A DNA stretch of 64,000 nt from Siphonodentalium dalli (taxonomy: Eukaryota > Mollusca > Scaphopoda > Gadilida > Siphonodentaliidae), in contig CP136062.1 of the NCBI GenBank assembly GCA_032622095.1, forward strand, positions 136,560,960 to 136,624,959. Direction: 5' to 3'. Shown here one piece after another: positions 45,233 to 57,250 of the stretch. The translations under genes were made by a program, and so were the position numbers. How positions within the stretch are numbered: position 1 is the stretch's first letter; every line of letters begins with the position of its first letter. The notes beneath the pieces are model-generated. The model was not told the DNA's origin and searched no databases. It saw only the letters and a list, made by a program, of their open reading frames with translations.

Positions 45233-45793
45233 GGAATCTGACGAGGTTTGCCGAATTCGTTGAGAATACTGCATGCGCTTGCAAGACATTTTTTTTTAAA
45301 ATTGCTACGATAACTTTTTTTCTAATTCAAATATTTCTCAGCTCTGACATAGCTCTATCAGGTGGAAGAAGCTTGTTTACTGATATTTGCTCTGTCATGG
45401 TCTGTTTTTTGTGTAGAAAATTGTCAATTTAATTTGAGTCAAAAAGGGGTAAAATGAAGCGTTTTGTGTGCGCAATGGTCAATTTGAGTCAAAAAGGGGT
45501 AAAATTAAGCGTTTTGTTATGTGTGCAAACCAAGGTGCATAACTCTTGACAAATTGTACGAAGAAGCTACAGTACAGACATTCGATTACACCTAACATTT
45601 CAGTCGAAAATAAAACATGTTTGATGGGACATGTGCCAAAGATAATGATTCGGCATAGATTTTAAGTACAGTACCCCCTCACAGGTTGGCCAAATGGGAT
45701 GATGGCTGTATATTCTTCCAAAATCAGTCTATATAAAATTATTTAACGGGGAAGTGAATTGGATACCTGTTTATAAACTGTATTGAGTGATAT
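45233..45793. other. Intergenic with a two-copy direct repeat
   Basis: TCAATTTGAGTCAAAAAGGGG followed by TAAAAT.AAGCGTTTTGT occurs twice (about 45424-45466 and 45479-45521). No gene recognised. Confidence 0.55.
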
Positions 45794-46185
45794 ATTCTAT
45801 CTTCTATATATCCTCACATTTGGGAATAAAAATAAAGATATAAACCCTCTTAGCCCCCTCACTGATCTGAATACAAAATTGTCTGAGAAACCAGGAGAAA
45901 CAATTAATTATCTTTGGAATGCCTTAGCGATGTATTATAGTTCTGGGAGCATATGCTTGCAACTGCATGGTTATACGAGCATCTACACCTGATTTGTACT
46001 TTAAAAAATCGCTCGTTTTCGGATGGTGCATGGTATGTGAGATGTTTTGTAAATAAGATAACGGAGTCACAATGTATCATAACAGAAGTATGCGTAAGTT
46101 GGCTGCTATTAGAACAGTACGGGCGATTGTCGTTAGCTGATGGTGTACAATTAAGGTGTTAAAATAATACTGTTATAATGTATAG
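45794..46185. repeat. Block preceding the minisatellite (copy 1)
   Basis: About 390 bp, repeated almost exactly at 47119-47512, an offset of 1325 bp. It holds two overlapping 69-codon frames, identical in both copies, with no recognisable domain; identity is explained by recent duplication rather than selection. Confidence 0.8.
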
Positions 46186-47118
46186 TAGCTGTGAACCAAG
46201 AACAACAGGCCTGCTCATCTGAGCTTGTTATATGATGCTGTTCGTAACTGTGAACCATGCACAACAGGCCTGCTCATCTGAGCCAGTTATATGATGCTGT
46301 GAACCACGCACAACAGGCCTGCTCATCTGAGCCAGTTATATGATGCTGTGAACCATGCACAACGGGCCTGCTCATCTGAGCCTGTTATATGATGCTGTGA
46401 ACCATGCTCAACAGGCCTGCTCATCTGAGCCAGTTATATGATGCTGTGAACCATGCACAACAGGCCTGCTCATCTGAGCCTGTTATATGATGATGTGAAC
46501 CATGCACAACAGGCCTGCTCATCTGAGCCTGTTATATGATGCTGTGAACCACGCACAACAGGCCTGCTCATCTGAGCCTGTTATATGGTGATGTGAACCA
46601 TGCACAACAGGCCTGCTCATCTGAGCCAGTTATATGATCATGTGAACCATGCACAACAGGCCTGCTCATCTGAGCCTGGTATATGATGATGTGAACCATG
46701 CACAACAGGCCTGCTCATCTGAGCCTGTTATGATCTGTCATATGATGCTATGAACCATGCACAACATGCCTGATCATCTGAGCCAGTTATATGATCATGT
46801 GAACCATGCACAACAGGCCTGCTCATCTGAGCCTGTTATATGATGCTGTGAACCATGCTCAACAGGCCTGCTCATCTGAGCCAGTTATATGATGCTGTGA
46901 ACCATGCACAACAGGCCTGCTCATCTGAGCCTGTTATATGATGATGTGAACCATGCACAACAGGCCTGCTCATCTGAGGCTGTTATATGATGCTGTGAAC
47001 CACGCACAACAGGCTTGCTCATCTGAGCCTGTTATATGGTGCTGTGAACCATGCACAACAGGTCTGCTTATCTGAGCCTGGTACATGATGCTGTGAACCA
47101 TGCACAACATGCCTGCTC
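46186..47118. repeat. 49-bp minisatellite, array 1 (~19 units)
   Basis: Unit: TGTGAACCATGCACAAC, then AGGCCTGCTCATCTGAGCC, then (T/A)GTTATATGATG(C/A). AACAGGC and GCCTGTT within each unit pair as a 7-bp stem with a 12-nt loop; the CCAGTT variant weakens it. Units alternate GCTGTGAACC, GATGTGAACC and CATGTGAACC versions. No open frame spans it. Confidence 0.95.
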
Positions 47119-47512
47119 ATTCTATCTTCTATATATCCTCACATTTGGGAATAAAAATAAAGATATAAACCCTCTTAGTCCCCTCACTGATCTGAATACA
47201 AAATTGTCTGAGAAACCAGGAGAAACAATTAATTATCTTTGGAATGCCTTAGCGATGTATTATAGTTCTGGGAGCATATGCTTGCAACTGCATGGTTATA
47301 CGAGCATCTACACCTGATTTGTACTTTAAAAAATCGCTCGTTTTCGGATGGTGCATGGTATGTGAGATGTTTTGTAAATAAGATAACGGAGTCACAATGT
47401 ATCATAACAGAAGTATGCGTAAGTTGGCTGCTATTAGAACAGTACGGGCGATTGTCGTTAGCTGATGGTGTACAATTAAGGTGTTAAAATAATACTGTTA
47501 TAATGTATAGTA
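47119..47512. repeat. Block copy 2, embedded in the minisatellite
   Basis: Interrupts the array in mid-unit (after GCCTGCTC) with ATTCTAT shared at the junction. Part of the tandem duplication that begins at 45794. Confidence 0.85.
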
Positions 47513-50035
47513 GCTGTGAACCAAGAACAACAGGCCTGCTCATCTGAGCTTGTTATATGATGCTGTTCGTAACTGTGAACCATGCACAACAGGCCTGCTC
47601 ATCTGAGTCAGTTATATGATGCTGTGAACCATGTACAACAGGCCTGCTCATCTGAGCCAGTTATATGATGCTGTGAATCACGCACAACAGGCCTGCTCAT
47701 CTGAGCCAGTTATATGATGCTGTGAACCATGCACAACAGGCCTGCTCATCTGAGCCAGTTATATGATGCTGTGAACCATGCACAACGGGCCTGCTCATCT
47801 GAGTCAGTTATATGATGCTGTGAACCATGCACAACAGGCCTGCTCATCTGAGTCAGTTATATGATGCTGTGAACCATGTACAACAGGCCTGCTCATCTGA
47901 GCCAGTTATATGATGCTGTGAACCACGCACAACAGGCCTGCTCATCTGAGCCAGTTATATGATGCTGTGAACCATGCACAACAGGCCTGCTCATCTGAGC
48001 CAGTTATATGATGCTGTGAACCATGCACAACGGGCCTGCTCATCTGAGCCTGTTATGATCTGTCATATGATGCTATGAACCATGCACAACATGCCTGATC
48101 ATCTGAGCCAGTTATATGATCATGTGAACCATGCACAACAGGCCTGCTCATCTGAGCCTGTTATATGATGCTGTGAACCATGCACAACGGGCCTGCTCAT
48201 CTGAGCCAGTTATATGATGCTGTGAACCATACACAACGGGCCTGCTCATCTGAGCCAGTTATATGATCATGTGAACCATGCACAACAGGCCTGCTCATCT
48301 GAGCCTGTTATATGATGCTGTGAACCATGCTCAACAGGCCTGCTCATCTGAGCCAGTTATATGATGCTGTGAACCATGCACAACAGGCCTGCTCATCTGA
48401 GCCTGTTATATGATGATGTGAACCATGCACAACAGGCCTGCTCATCTGAGCCTGTTATATGATGCTGTGAACCACGCACAACAGGCCTGCTCATCTGAGC
48501 CTGTTATATGGTGCTGTGAACCATGCACAACAGGTCTGCTTATCTGAGCCTGGTACATGATGCTGTGAACCATGCACAACATGCCTGCTCATCTGAGCCT
48601 GTTATATGATGATGTGAACCATGCACAACAGGCCTGTTCATCTGAGTCTGTTATATGATTCTGTGAACCATACACAACAGGCCTGCTCATCTGAGCCTGT
48701 TATATGATGATGTGAACCATGCACAACAGGCCTGTTCATCTGAGCCAGTTATATGATGCTGTGAACCATACACAACGGGCCTGCTCATCTGGGCCAGTTA
48801 TATGATCATGTGAACCATGCACAACAGGCCTGCTCATCTGAGCCTGTTATATGATGCTGTGAACCATGCTCAACAGGCCTGTTCATCTGAGCCTGTTATA
48901 TGATCATGTGAACCATGCACAACAGGCCTGCTCATCTGAGCCTGTTATATGATGCTGTGAACCATGCACAACAGGCCTGCTCATCTGAGCCTGTTATATG
49001 ATGATGTGAACCATGCACAACAGGCCTGCTCATCTGAGCCTGTTATATGATGCTGTGAACCATGCACAACAGGCCTGTTCATCTGAGCCTGTTATATGAT
49101 GATGTGAACCATTCACAATAGGCCTGCTCATCTGAGCCTGTTATATGATGCAGTGAACCATGCACAACAAGCCTGCTCATCTGGGCCAGTTATATGATGA
49201 TGTGAACCATGCACGACAGGCCTGCTCATCTGGGCCTGTTATATGATGCTGTGAACCATGCGCAACAGGCCTGCTCATCTGAGCCAGTTATATGATGCTG
49301 TGAACCATGCACAACAGGCCTGCTCATCTGAGGCTGTTATATGATGATGTGAACCATGCACAACAGGCCTGCTCATCTGAGCCTGTTATATGATGATGTG
49401 AACCATGCCCAACAGGCCTGCTCATCTGAGCCTGTTATATGATGCTAGAAACCATGCACAACAGGCCTGTTCATCTGAGCCTGTTATATGATGATGTGAA
49501 CCATTCACAATAGGCCTGCTCATCTGAGCATGTTATATGATGCAGTGAACCATGCACAACAAGCCTGCTCATCTGGGCCAGTTATATGATGATGTGAACC
49601 ATGCACGACAGGCCTGCTCATCTGGGCCTGTTATATGATGCTGTGAACCATGCTCAACAGGCCTGCTCATCTGAGCCAGTTATATGATGCTGTGAACCAT
49701 GCACAACAGGCCTGCTCATCTGAGGCTGTTATATGATGATGTGAACCATGCACAACAGGCCTGCTCATCTGAACCTGTTATATGATGCTGTGAACCATGC
49801 ACAACAGGCCTGTTCATCTGAGCCTTTATATGATGTTGTGAACCATGCACAACAGGCCTGTTCATCTGAGTCTGTTATATGATGCATGCACAATAGGCCG
49901 GTTCATCTGAGCCTGTTATATGATGCCATGAACCATGCACAACAGGCCTGTTCATATGAGCCAGTTATATGATGCTGTGAACCATGCACAACAGGCCTGC
50001 TCATCTGAGCCAGTTATATGATACTGTGAGTAACT
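47513..50035. repeat. 49-bp minisatellite, array 2 (~51 units)
   Basis: Same unit as array 1. A rare TGTTATGATCTGTCATATGA variant occurs at 46725 and 48050 (offset 1325), confirming the higher-order duplication. A second marker (CAGGTCTGCTTAT) is offset by 1472, which is 1325 plus three units. Near 49149 and 49541 an 8-unit (392-bp) block is repeated. Confidence 0.95.
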
Positions 50036-50699
50036 GTTAGTTGCAAAATCGTGGCTACAATTAGAAGTATTCCCAACAACTCGGCCATTTCTGCTCAGCT
50101 TGGAAATAACCTCTTCCATAAATAGACACCATATATATGCAGGACTATTTCAATCACATGATGGATCATGTGCATACTACCGGAAATATGTCTGTTGACT
50201 GGGAGACTCGTCTGTTAAACTTTAACTAATTATTGCTAGTTATTACTATATGTAATATGACCTTGCCTAAAACCTAGCTACATACAAGACTCGTCCTGAT
50301 TGGTCAGTATCTTGTATTCCCATGGAGACACGACCGTCGTTTTGTGGTACAGTTGTAGATATTCTGAATTGTACCACGAAATAATGTGGTACAATCAGTG
50401 AAATGCTGCCAACGCCTCAAACTTTCAGAAATCAAACCACACGGGCTTTGGTTAATGTCATGCTACAGACTGAAGAAATAGAGATATAATGACTACCTAC
50501 TGTACTATACTGAATTTTATTTAAGATAGAACAAAAATAAGTCTTAACTGAATTTTGTTTTTGCAAAAAAGCCAATGAAAATGTGTCGCCGTTCAATAGT
50601 GACGTCAAGTTTGACGTTACAGTTCTAAGAGAACTGTTTGGTGGAAAATCATACCAAGCAGACCTAGAAACTGTGCAATTATATAGCAGGTTGAATGCA
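50036..50699. other. Flank of minisatellite; dispersed repeat at 50075-50220
   Basis: 50075-50220 is the mate of 42335-42497. The rest has no recognised gene. Confidence 0.5.
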
Positions 50700-50960
50700 T
50701 TTAACTACAATTTAGACCAAAACAGCCGTATATTGCCCTATTTCAAGATGAAATAAGTCCGCAGTGTGCTTGTTTTCACGAGAACACGTTGGAAAATAAC
50801 ACGACAACCCAGCTCACTAATTACTAGGTGTAGGTTCGTTTTATTGCGTATTCACTGTGGCCCGTGCCATTCAACGGTATAATTTTGAGAATCAAATAAG
50901 TTATAAATATACCTATGTGATTAATTCGGTCCAATGTAAACCCATTTGTACGAATATATG
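50700..50960. repeat. Left member of a diverged direct repeat around an RT fragment
   Basis: AACAGCC...ATGAAATAAG.C.CGC, GGAAAATAACACGA, AACCCAGCTCAC and a CATTGTGG/CACTGTGG block recur in order at 52015-52260. Confidence 0.6.
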
Positions 50961-50979
50961 TTGAAAATTACAAACAATA

Positions 50980-51290
50980 TTATGTGTGCCCGTCCAGCTG
51001 TTTAAAACATTGGTCGTAAGTCATTTGTTGGGTCAAAATACTCGGGAAAATGCTATTTTTCGTTGCATAAGCGCACTTTTACCCGGAACCATAGCAGCCA
51101 CGAAGCTCTCCTTGTGGATTTTTTGTGTGCCAACACTAGTTCATCGAAAAATACCAAACTATGTCATATATGCCCACAGAGCTGTTCAAACATTTATCAT
51201 AAGTCAGTTGCTAAATCGCATACGTAGACAATTAACCCAACATATCCTCGCGCAAATTTTATACGCACATAATCGACCTATAATGTGAAA
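50980..51290. repeat. GCAGCCACGAGGCT repeat, local copy
   Basis: CCGTCCAGCTGTT.AAAA, TTTTTCGTTGC, CATAGCAGCCACGAAGCTC and ACTAGTTCATC blocks are shared with two tandem copies at 61040-61380. The 100-codon frame is repeat translation. Confidence 0.65.
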
Positions 51291-51547
51291 TGGCTACATA
51301 ATGTGATTATTTGATTCTAAAATAAGCAGGTGATGAACTCATACCCGTTATTTCGTTTTATGGCGCGGGCTATAGTGAAAACACATGTTAAAGATCGTAC
51401 ACCTGAAAAGTCGTGACTTGGCTCACTTTTGTCATTGTCCGCACCTAATCTGCTAGTCCAAGTCTTCTTGTACTAAAACCAGCTAAGATATTGGTATGGC
51501 GATTTGCTGGTGTTTATTCCAAGCCCGCCTGCTTAGGCTTCTTATAA

Positions 51548-52006
51548 CACGACTTAAGCGTTAGTGACCCGCTCGAACATTTCAGAAACGTCTTTTCCAA
51601 CAATGAGGAATCAGTGGACAACAAGTGCATAGGTACCAACGACAACAATTTTGGGTCAACGCAAGGCGATGCAATCATAACTGTTACTGAAACTGATGTG
51701 ATCGATGCCGTAAACAAACTTAAGACTGGTAAGTCTGCGGGACCAGATGATATAACGGCTGAGCACTTAAAATTCTGCGACAACCATATATTCACGTGGC
51801 TTACCATAATCTCCAATGCTATAATCAAACATGGACACCTTCCCCCAAATTTGTTGAAAGTGACCCTTGTGCCCATCTTGAAAAATAAAGCTGGGAATAT
51901 TGCCGACAAAGACAACTATACCGTCCAGTGGCTTTTATTATTTGTGCGAGATCAATTCATATTGGCATTATTTGAAAACTCAAATACGCTCTATATATGG
52001 ACCTAA
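51548..52006 (+). pseudogene. LINE-type reverse transcriptase fragment
   Basis: Open from 51548 without a proper ATG. LEHFRNVFSNNEES is the usual linker between endonuclease and RT in CR1/L2/Rex-like LINEs. It is followed by AVNKLKTGKSAGPDDITAEH (RT block 1), then LPPNLLKVTLVPILKNK and DKDNY of RT block 2, where the similarity ends abruptly in unrelated residues. The catalytic YADD region is absent. A 5'- and 3'-truncated remnant. Confidence 0.8.
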
Positions 52007-52014
52007 ACTCTGAT

Positions 52015-52260
52015 TATTAAACAGCCCCATTTGGAAATATTTAAATATGAAATAAGCACGCGCGTATTGTGCTTATTTTTAAGAAAACAGACTGGAAAAT
52101 AACACGAATAAACCAACTCACGACCTACCATAATTGTGAACGGTCTTTATACTGGGTTTTCATTGTGGACGGAGCCATCCAACTGAATGACGACGTGTTT
52201 ACGTCCACTGAGGGCTTAGTTCAGAATCAAATATGACTAACATATTCGAATATTTATTTA
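52015..52260. repeat. Right member of the diverged direct repeat
   Basis: Collinear with 50700-50960. The pair brackets the GCAGCCACG repeat and the RT fragment. Confidence 0.6.
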
Positions 52261-52282
52261 TTTAATTATGCGCATACACCTC

Positions 52283-53430
52283 ATGAGGGAAGAAAGCCCC
52301 TAGCGACCGCTAACTTTATGTCACTTTAATAACAAAAATAGTAGCGCTCCAGGATTGAGACATCAATTCTTGGGACCGGGATGTTGATAATATGCATATA
52401 TATTGAAAGAGAGTTTTTCTTCAATTTTCGAGTCGATATAGGCCAACCATATGAGGGAAGCAAGCCCCCCAGTAACCCTAAATACCATTTTATGGTACAG
52501 ATCAGTGCATCAGATGTCCCTTTACTTAAATATACTAGAGCTCCGGGGTGGGACACTCATTCGTGGGGCAAGGATGCTGATTATATAAAAATGTGGGTTT
52601 TTTACCTAATTTTAAGTCAATTAGTACACCATATGAGGGAAGCAAGCCCCCAGGGATCCCTAATTCCATTTTTATGACAATTGATGTATCAGTGCAGGAG
52701 ATGCCCCTTTAATCAAATACACTAGAGCTCCAGGGTGGAGAGACATTCATGGGGAAGGGATGCTGATGATATGAAAATAGGTTTTTTTTTTTACCCAATT
52801 TTAAGTCAATAAGTACATCATATGAGGGAAGCAAGCCCACAGGGACCACTAATTCCCTTTCTATTACAATCAAATTTGTATATATCTGCACAGGAGATGT
52901 CCCTTTTATGGAATTTACTAGAACCCCGGGGTGGAGACACATTCATGGGGCACGGATGTCGGATGCTGATATGCATTTGGAATTATGTTTTTTATTCAAA
53001 TTTCGAGTCTATATTATATAGGCCCACCATATGCGGGAAGCAGTCCACCAATAACTCATAATTCTCTTTTTATGACCATGGAATGCTATATATCTGTGCA
53101 GGAGATGCACCCTTACTAAAATTTACTAGAACTCCGGGGTGGAGACACACATTCGTGGGGCAGAGATGCTGATACATGAAAAAAATATTTTTTTAAAACA
53201 AATTTTAAGTCAATACGTAAACCATATGAGGGGAAGCAAGCCCACATGGACCACTAATTCCCTTTCATGACCGTGGATATGTATATGTCTGTGCAGGAGA
53301 TGTTCCATTAATCAAATATACTAGAGATCCGGGATGGAGACACACATTCATGGGACATGGATGCTGATGACATTAAAATATGTGTTTTTGGGCCAAATAA
53401 GTACTGGTACATCAATTATAAGTGAAGCAA
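52283..53430 (+). repeat. ~190-bp tandem repeat, about 6.5 copies
   Basis: CATATGAGGGAAGCAAGCCC or a variant at 52283, 52450, 52633, 52822, 53031, 53225 and 53420. Each unit also has GCAGGAGATG.CCC, ACTAGAGCTCCGGGGTGGAG and ACATTCATGGG. Frames across it are repeat translations. Confidence 0.9.
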
Positions 53431-53499
53431 GCCCCTGTGGATACCCAAGTTTTTTGACATATAAGCTCCAAAACATTCGCCATTAGTCGAACATTTCAT

Positions 53500-53832
53500 A
53501 GCTTGTGTCGCTTTCGGTGCGCGCCGAAACACGCGCTAATGGCACACTTTTTGTCGCTTTCGGCGCGTTTCTAATAGCGCACTTTTTGTCGCTTTCGGCG
53601 TCCGCCGAAAGCGCTATTAGGAAGTGGCACGAATAGTATCCCAATGAGATAAGATCAGGACTTACGGCGCACATTTTGTCGCTTTCGGCCCGCCGAAACA
53701 TGCGCTAATATCGCACATTGTGTCGCTTTCGGCGCGTTTCTAATAGCGCACCTTTTGTCGCTTTCGGCGGGGGCCGAAAGCGCCATTAGGAAGTGGCCCT
53801 AATAGTATCCCAATGAGATAAGTTCAGGACCA
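53500..53832. repeat. GC-rich hairpin repeat, two tandem copies
   Basis: GTCGCTTTCGGCG...CGCCGAAAGCG stems with very short loops (about 53590-53612 and 53759-53781), each followed by AGTATCCCAATGAGATAAG. The whole ~185-bp block is present twice. TTTTGTCGCTTTCGGC occurs six times in about 260 bp. GC-rich islands in an AT-rich window. Confidence 0.85.
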
Positions 53833-54299
53833 GCATCAGCGATAATTATCTAATGTGTGCACAGTATTGTGGAATTAATGTCACCATGTTCCTGTAAGTT
53901 ATCACGTTAATGGATCAGCAATATCAAGAACTTTATGTAATACTTATATACTACGATCACGAAACCTACCTAAGAATCAATATAGCCAACCTCCCCAATT
54001 ATCACAACGATCCCAAAGACAGAATGACATACAATGGTATCAGAATGAAATTTGGAATGGATCGAGCCTCGCCATCATCATGTATTGACTGCTTTCAACA
54101 GATTGGGGAAATGACCAGATATATGATATGAATAAAGAGCGTTTATCTGTAAGTATAAACACTTGAACACAACTGAGGAAACTATTGATTATAAACAAGA
54201 CTAAGGGAGTTGAGCGAAATTACACTTTATTTAATATTTAAAGAGTTAATAATTCAATACTTAATTAAGACAGTAACAACAAAAACACTTTTCAACATA
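53833..54299. other. Intergenic with a solo AATAAAGAGCGTTTA motif
   Basis: The motif at 54131-54145 matches the tips of the elements nested in the large palindrome. The 73-codon frame 53910-54131 ends directly at this motif; no domain recognised. Confidence 0.4.
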
Positions 54300-54790
54300 T
54301 GGAATATATGGGACTGACATATTTGTTCGAATACGGTGTACAAGTTACTCTTTTCCTGTCTATATTAGATGGATTAAATATTAGATTCCCCGTCTTTAAG
54401 CCACACGGTTGGATTACTCGTATCATAGTGAATAATATGTGGCATCAATTTGGTGGAAATAATACAGCATTAAAAATATTTTTTTTATCAATGTTCGTAC
54501 CCCTCCCTTCCCCGGTCCCAACCCTGACTCGACCGGTGCCACTCTTTTGCATATTAAATCACACCTTAATACCACATTAGACTCATCATAGCATTGAGAT
54601 GATTATGTATAAGTTTGGTGGAAATCGGCGACAACCATTTTGTTGCCCCTCCAGACTGGCACAAAGAACGTCACTTTTAACCTGCACAATTATCTTCCTC
54701 GTAAAAGGTTACCCCTGTTAGGCCCCTTTGTAGCAATCTAGATGGTCTCCCGTTAATATCTATAGAACACAGACAGACAGACATTCGCAA
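54300..54790. repeat. Dispersed copy of the A/B satellite and its left flank
   Basis: An A-type monomer (GTGGCATCAATTTGGTGGAAA, 54437) and a B-type monomer (GATGATTATGTATAAGTTTG, 54597) are followed by TTCCTCGTAAAA...AGAACACAGACAGACA, the same segment that precedes the main array at 22850-22945. So array and flank moved as one unit. Confidence 0.7.
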
Positions 54791-54895
54791 ATATATTGGA
54801 CTATATAAATCGAATGTTATAGTTGTATAAGCTAGCTTTCTTAAACTCAATTCAATTGTGCTTGCGCGCAATTCATTTGAAATTATGTGAGCAGC

Positions 54896-54919
54896 AATTG
54901 CGCTTTTAAAAGCGCAATT
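54896..54919. repeat. 24-bp perfect palindrome
   Basis: AATTGCGCTTTT joined to its exact reverse complement. A looser GCGCCTTTAAAAGCGC follows at about 55111. Confidence 0.9.
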
Positions 54920-55189
54920 CAAAATTATGCAATTACTGAGCATCACAAACAATAGCCCTTCAACATATTATAGAATATTCAGCATTATGACTATCAGGTG
55001 ACATTTTGATGATGGTTCATTAATTGGTCATTGTGACAACACAAACAACATTGAGTTCGGGCCTTATTTGATCTTCGAAGGGGTAAAAGCTTGCTATGGC
55101 TAAATATAATGCGCCTTTAAAAGCGCATACTAAATATGTAAGTAATTGAATTAAGCTTATAATGCAATCGAATTGTGCTTAATAGTGGG

Positions 55190-55350
55190 GCGGATAGATG
55201 ACAAAATCGTGCATTTTATGGTAAAAGCACCAAACTTGACACGCATGTTCTACATATAAAAATAAGACATTTTGGATATCATGCCAAGCTGGAAAAGGTC
55301 CATGGTTGCCATGGCAACCGTTTTGACAAAAAATCTTGTTTTTCTCACAA
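55190..55350. repeat. Dispersed repeat (TTTATGGTAAAAGCA...TTGCCATGGCAACC)
   Basis: Direct diverged copy at 57105-57250 and inverted copy at 62790-62940. Each has GG(A)TAAAAGCA, CATTTTGGATAT.AT and GCCATGGCAAC(C). Confidence 0.7.
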
Positions 55351-56216
55351 TCCTAACAAGTATGCATCATTATGACTAAGTTTCTGATCGAAAAACAATG
55401 TTTTATGTACCTATTTGTGCTGAAAAGGGATCAGGCTATATATCGATTGACTCATGTGTCCGTTATAGTTGGGTAGATTCAAAATGGCATATAAAATGGC
55501 CGCCATTTGTTTGAAAGTCCCTATTATTGGCTGCGTGTATCAACATTTTATTGAGATGTGTGTACATTTTTTATTATAAAAATGTACTTTGACAAGAAAA
55601 TATAAACTGATAAATCACTCTGTATATATATAACAATTTTAAGGATTGCAAAACACAAATTATAGGCTAGAAAATGATGGAATAGCGTAAATAAAATGCA
55701 AAAAAAAAACAATGGTATGTACATAGGGTTGTTTGTTTTGATTACTATAATTGATGGTTACAATGAAACGAGAAGCATTTCTATGATATAAATGTCTGAA
55801 AATTGATTATGAAAATCTTCCGCGTTAACTTTATATCATATCATTTTAGCGAGTGTGTATGGACAATATTGGCCATTGGTCTGGTACAAAACTGCTTGGC
55901 AACCGTTACTATGGGGCTACCCGATTACCTTTGTGCAGCTATAATAACACTTACTCACAATTTGACAAGCTGCAAATCATTGTGGTTTTATATGCTCAAC
56001 ATATAAATACCGCAAATTTTAAATATTTATGATATTAACTATAATTCTTCATGTTTTTATTACGAGCGTAGGTGCGAATTATGTGCGACAATGTATGATA
56101 GGAATTGTTTACATTTGCAATAGAAATATAGTGAGATGTATATAATTCCCTATATAGTTGTTAACGCACCGTAAATAGTTGGAAATATTTGCATATATGA
56201 CACTGTTGGCAACACT

Positions 56217-56383
56217 TACAGTAATGCCCTAAGTAATCGACCTCTTAACCACAGCAGAATTATGGGTAATTTAACTTTTCAGGATTTAGTCGGAAATATT
56301 GATATTTATTTTCGACTAAATCCTGAAAAGTTACCCATAATTCTGATGTGGTTAAGGTGTCGATTACTTAGGGCATTACTGTA
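56217..56383. repeat. Long hairpin, ~78-bp arms, ~12-nt loop
   Basis: TACAGTAATGCCCTAAGTAA...GATTTAGTCGGAAA (56217-56296) folds on TTTCGACTAAATC...TTACTTAGGGCATTACTGTA (56309-56383) with only a few mismatches (such as GCAGAATT / AATTCTGAT). The overlapping frames on both strands are hairpin translations. Either a tiny MITE or a hairpin RNA source. Confidence 0.85.
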
Positions 56384-57104
56384 TTTGCAACTGCAACTGC
56401 ATAGGGCGGTACAGCGTAATGATGCCCTCGAGAATTTACAATTGCACCCTTTCTTGCAACCACATCGCAATAGTTCTCGGCAACCTTTGGATGCTTCAGG
56501 AAGATCGGTCCATGTCACACTCCAACTTCATTCATAGTAGCCTGTCATTTGTATAAAATAAATGGGTTTCGTATACAAAATTGGGAATTTTGGTCAATGT
56601 AGTTAATCGTAAATCCCATATACTGGAGACATTGGAAACCATTGTTGACAAGCATCCTATCGATTAGTTGCCTCAAAAATGGCGTTACCATAGCAACAGT
56701 ATGTGGTTTCTGAGAATTCTGGAAAACGATCATATATGAAGTATTTTAGTGAGAACGGTGGACTTGTTGGTCGATATAGTTATATAATAATACTTTATAT
56801 GTATATATTCTCCAAGACAAACCGACAGTACTGATCTCAAGAGTCAAGGTGACTATGAAAGGTCAAGTGTTTTTATCACTTCATGTCCTATTATTTGTCT
56901 TTATGAGGAACCTTTCTCAATTTATTGCATCATATTGATATTTTGTTGCATTCTGGAGATCATAGCCTTTATTTTGAGCCACATATCTTATCAATAGGCT
57001 GATCATTACTTGTGTGAGAGATGTTACGAAACATGTGACCGGGCCAATTGCCGACCCTTAAAATTAGAAATTTCTCTTCTCGATAGACAATGGCCACACC
57101 ATTA

Positions 57105-57250
57105 GTTGGGTGGAAAGAGGACACAATCGTCAAATTTATGGTAAAAGCATCGAAGTTGGCACACATGTATCTCACACCATTATAAGTCATTTTGGATATG
57201 ATCCGAAGAATGTACACCGTTGACATGGCAACCATTTTGTTGAAAACACA
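57105..57250. repeat. Second copy of the TTTATGGTAAAAGCA repeat
   Basis: Diverged direct copy of 55190-55350. Confidence 0.65.

Noticed and set aside
45953-46162. 69-codon frame conserved exactly at 47278-47487
   Set aside because: Conservation is explained by the recent 1325-bp tandem duplication, which also keeps noncoding bases.
46186-50035. CRISPR-like regular repeat
   Set aside because: Units are contiguous 49-bp repeats without unique spacers, in a eukaryotic genome; it is a minisatellite.
50700-52260. LTR retrotransposon
   Set aside because: The direct repeats are diverged and short of LTR features, and the RT is LINE-type, with no gag, protease or integrase.
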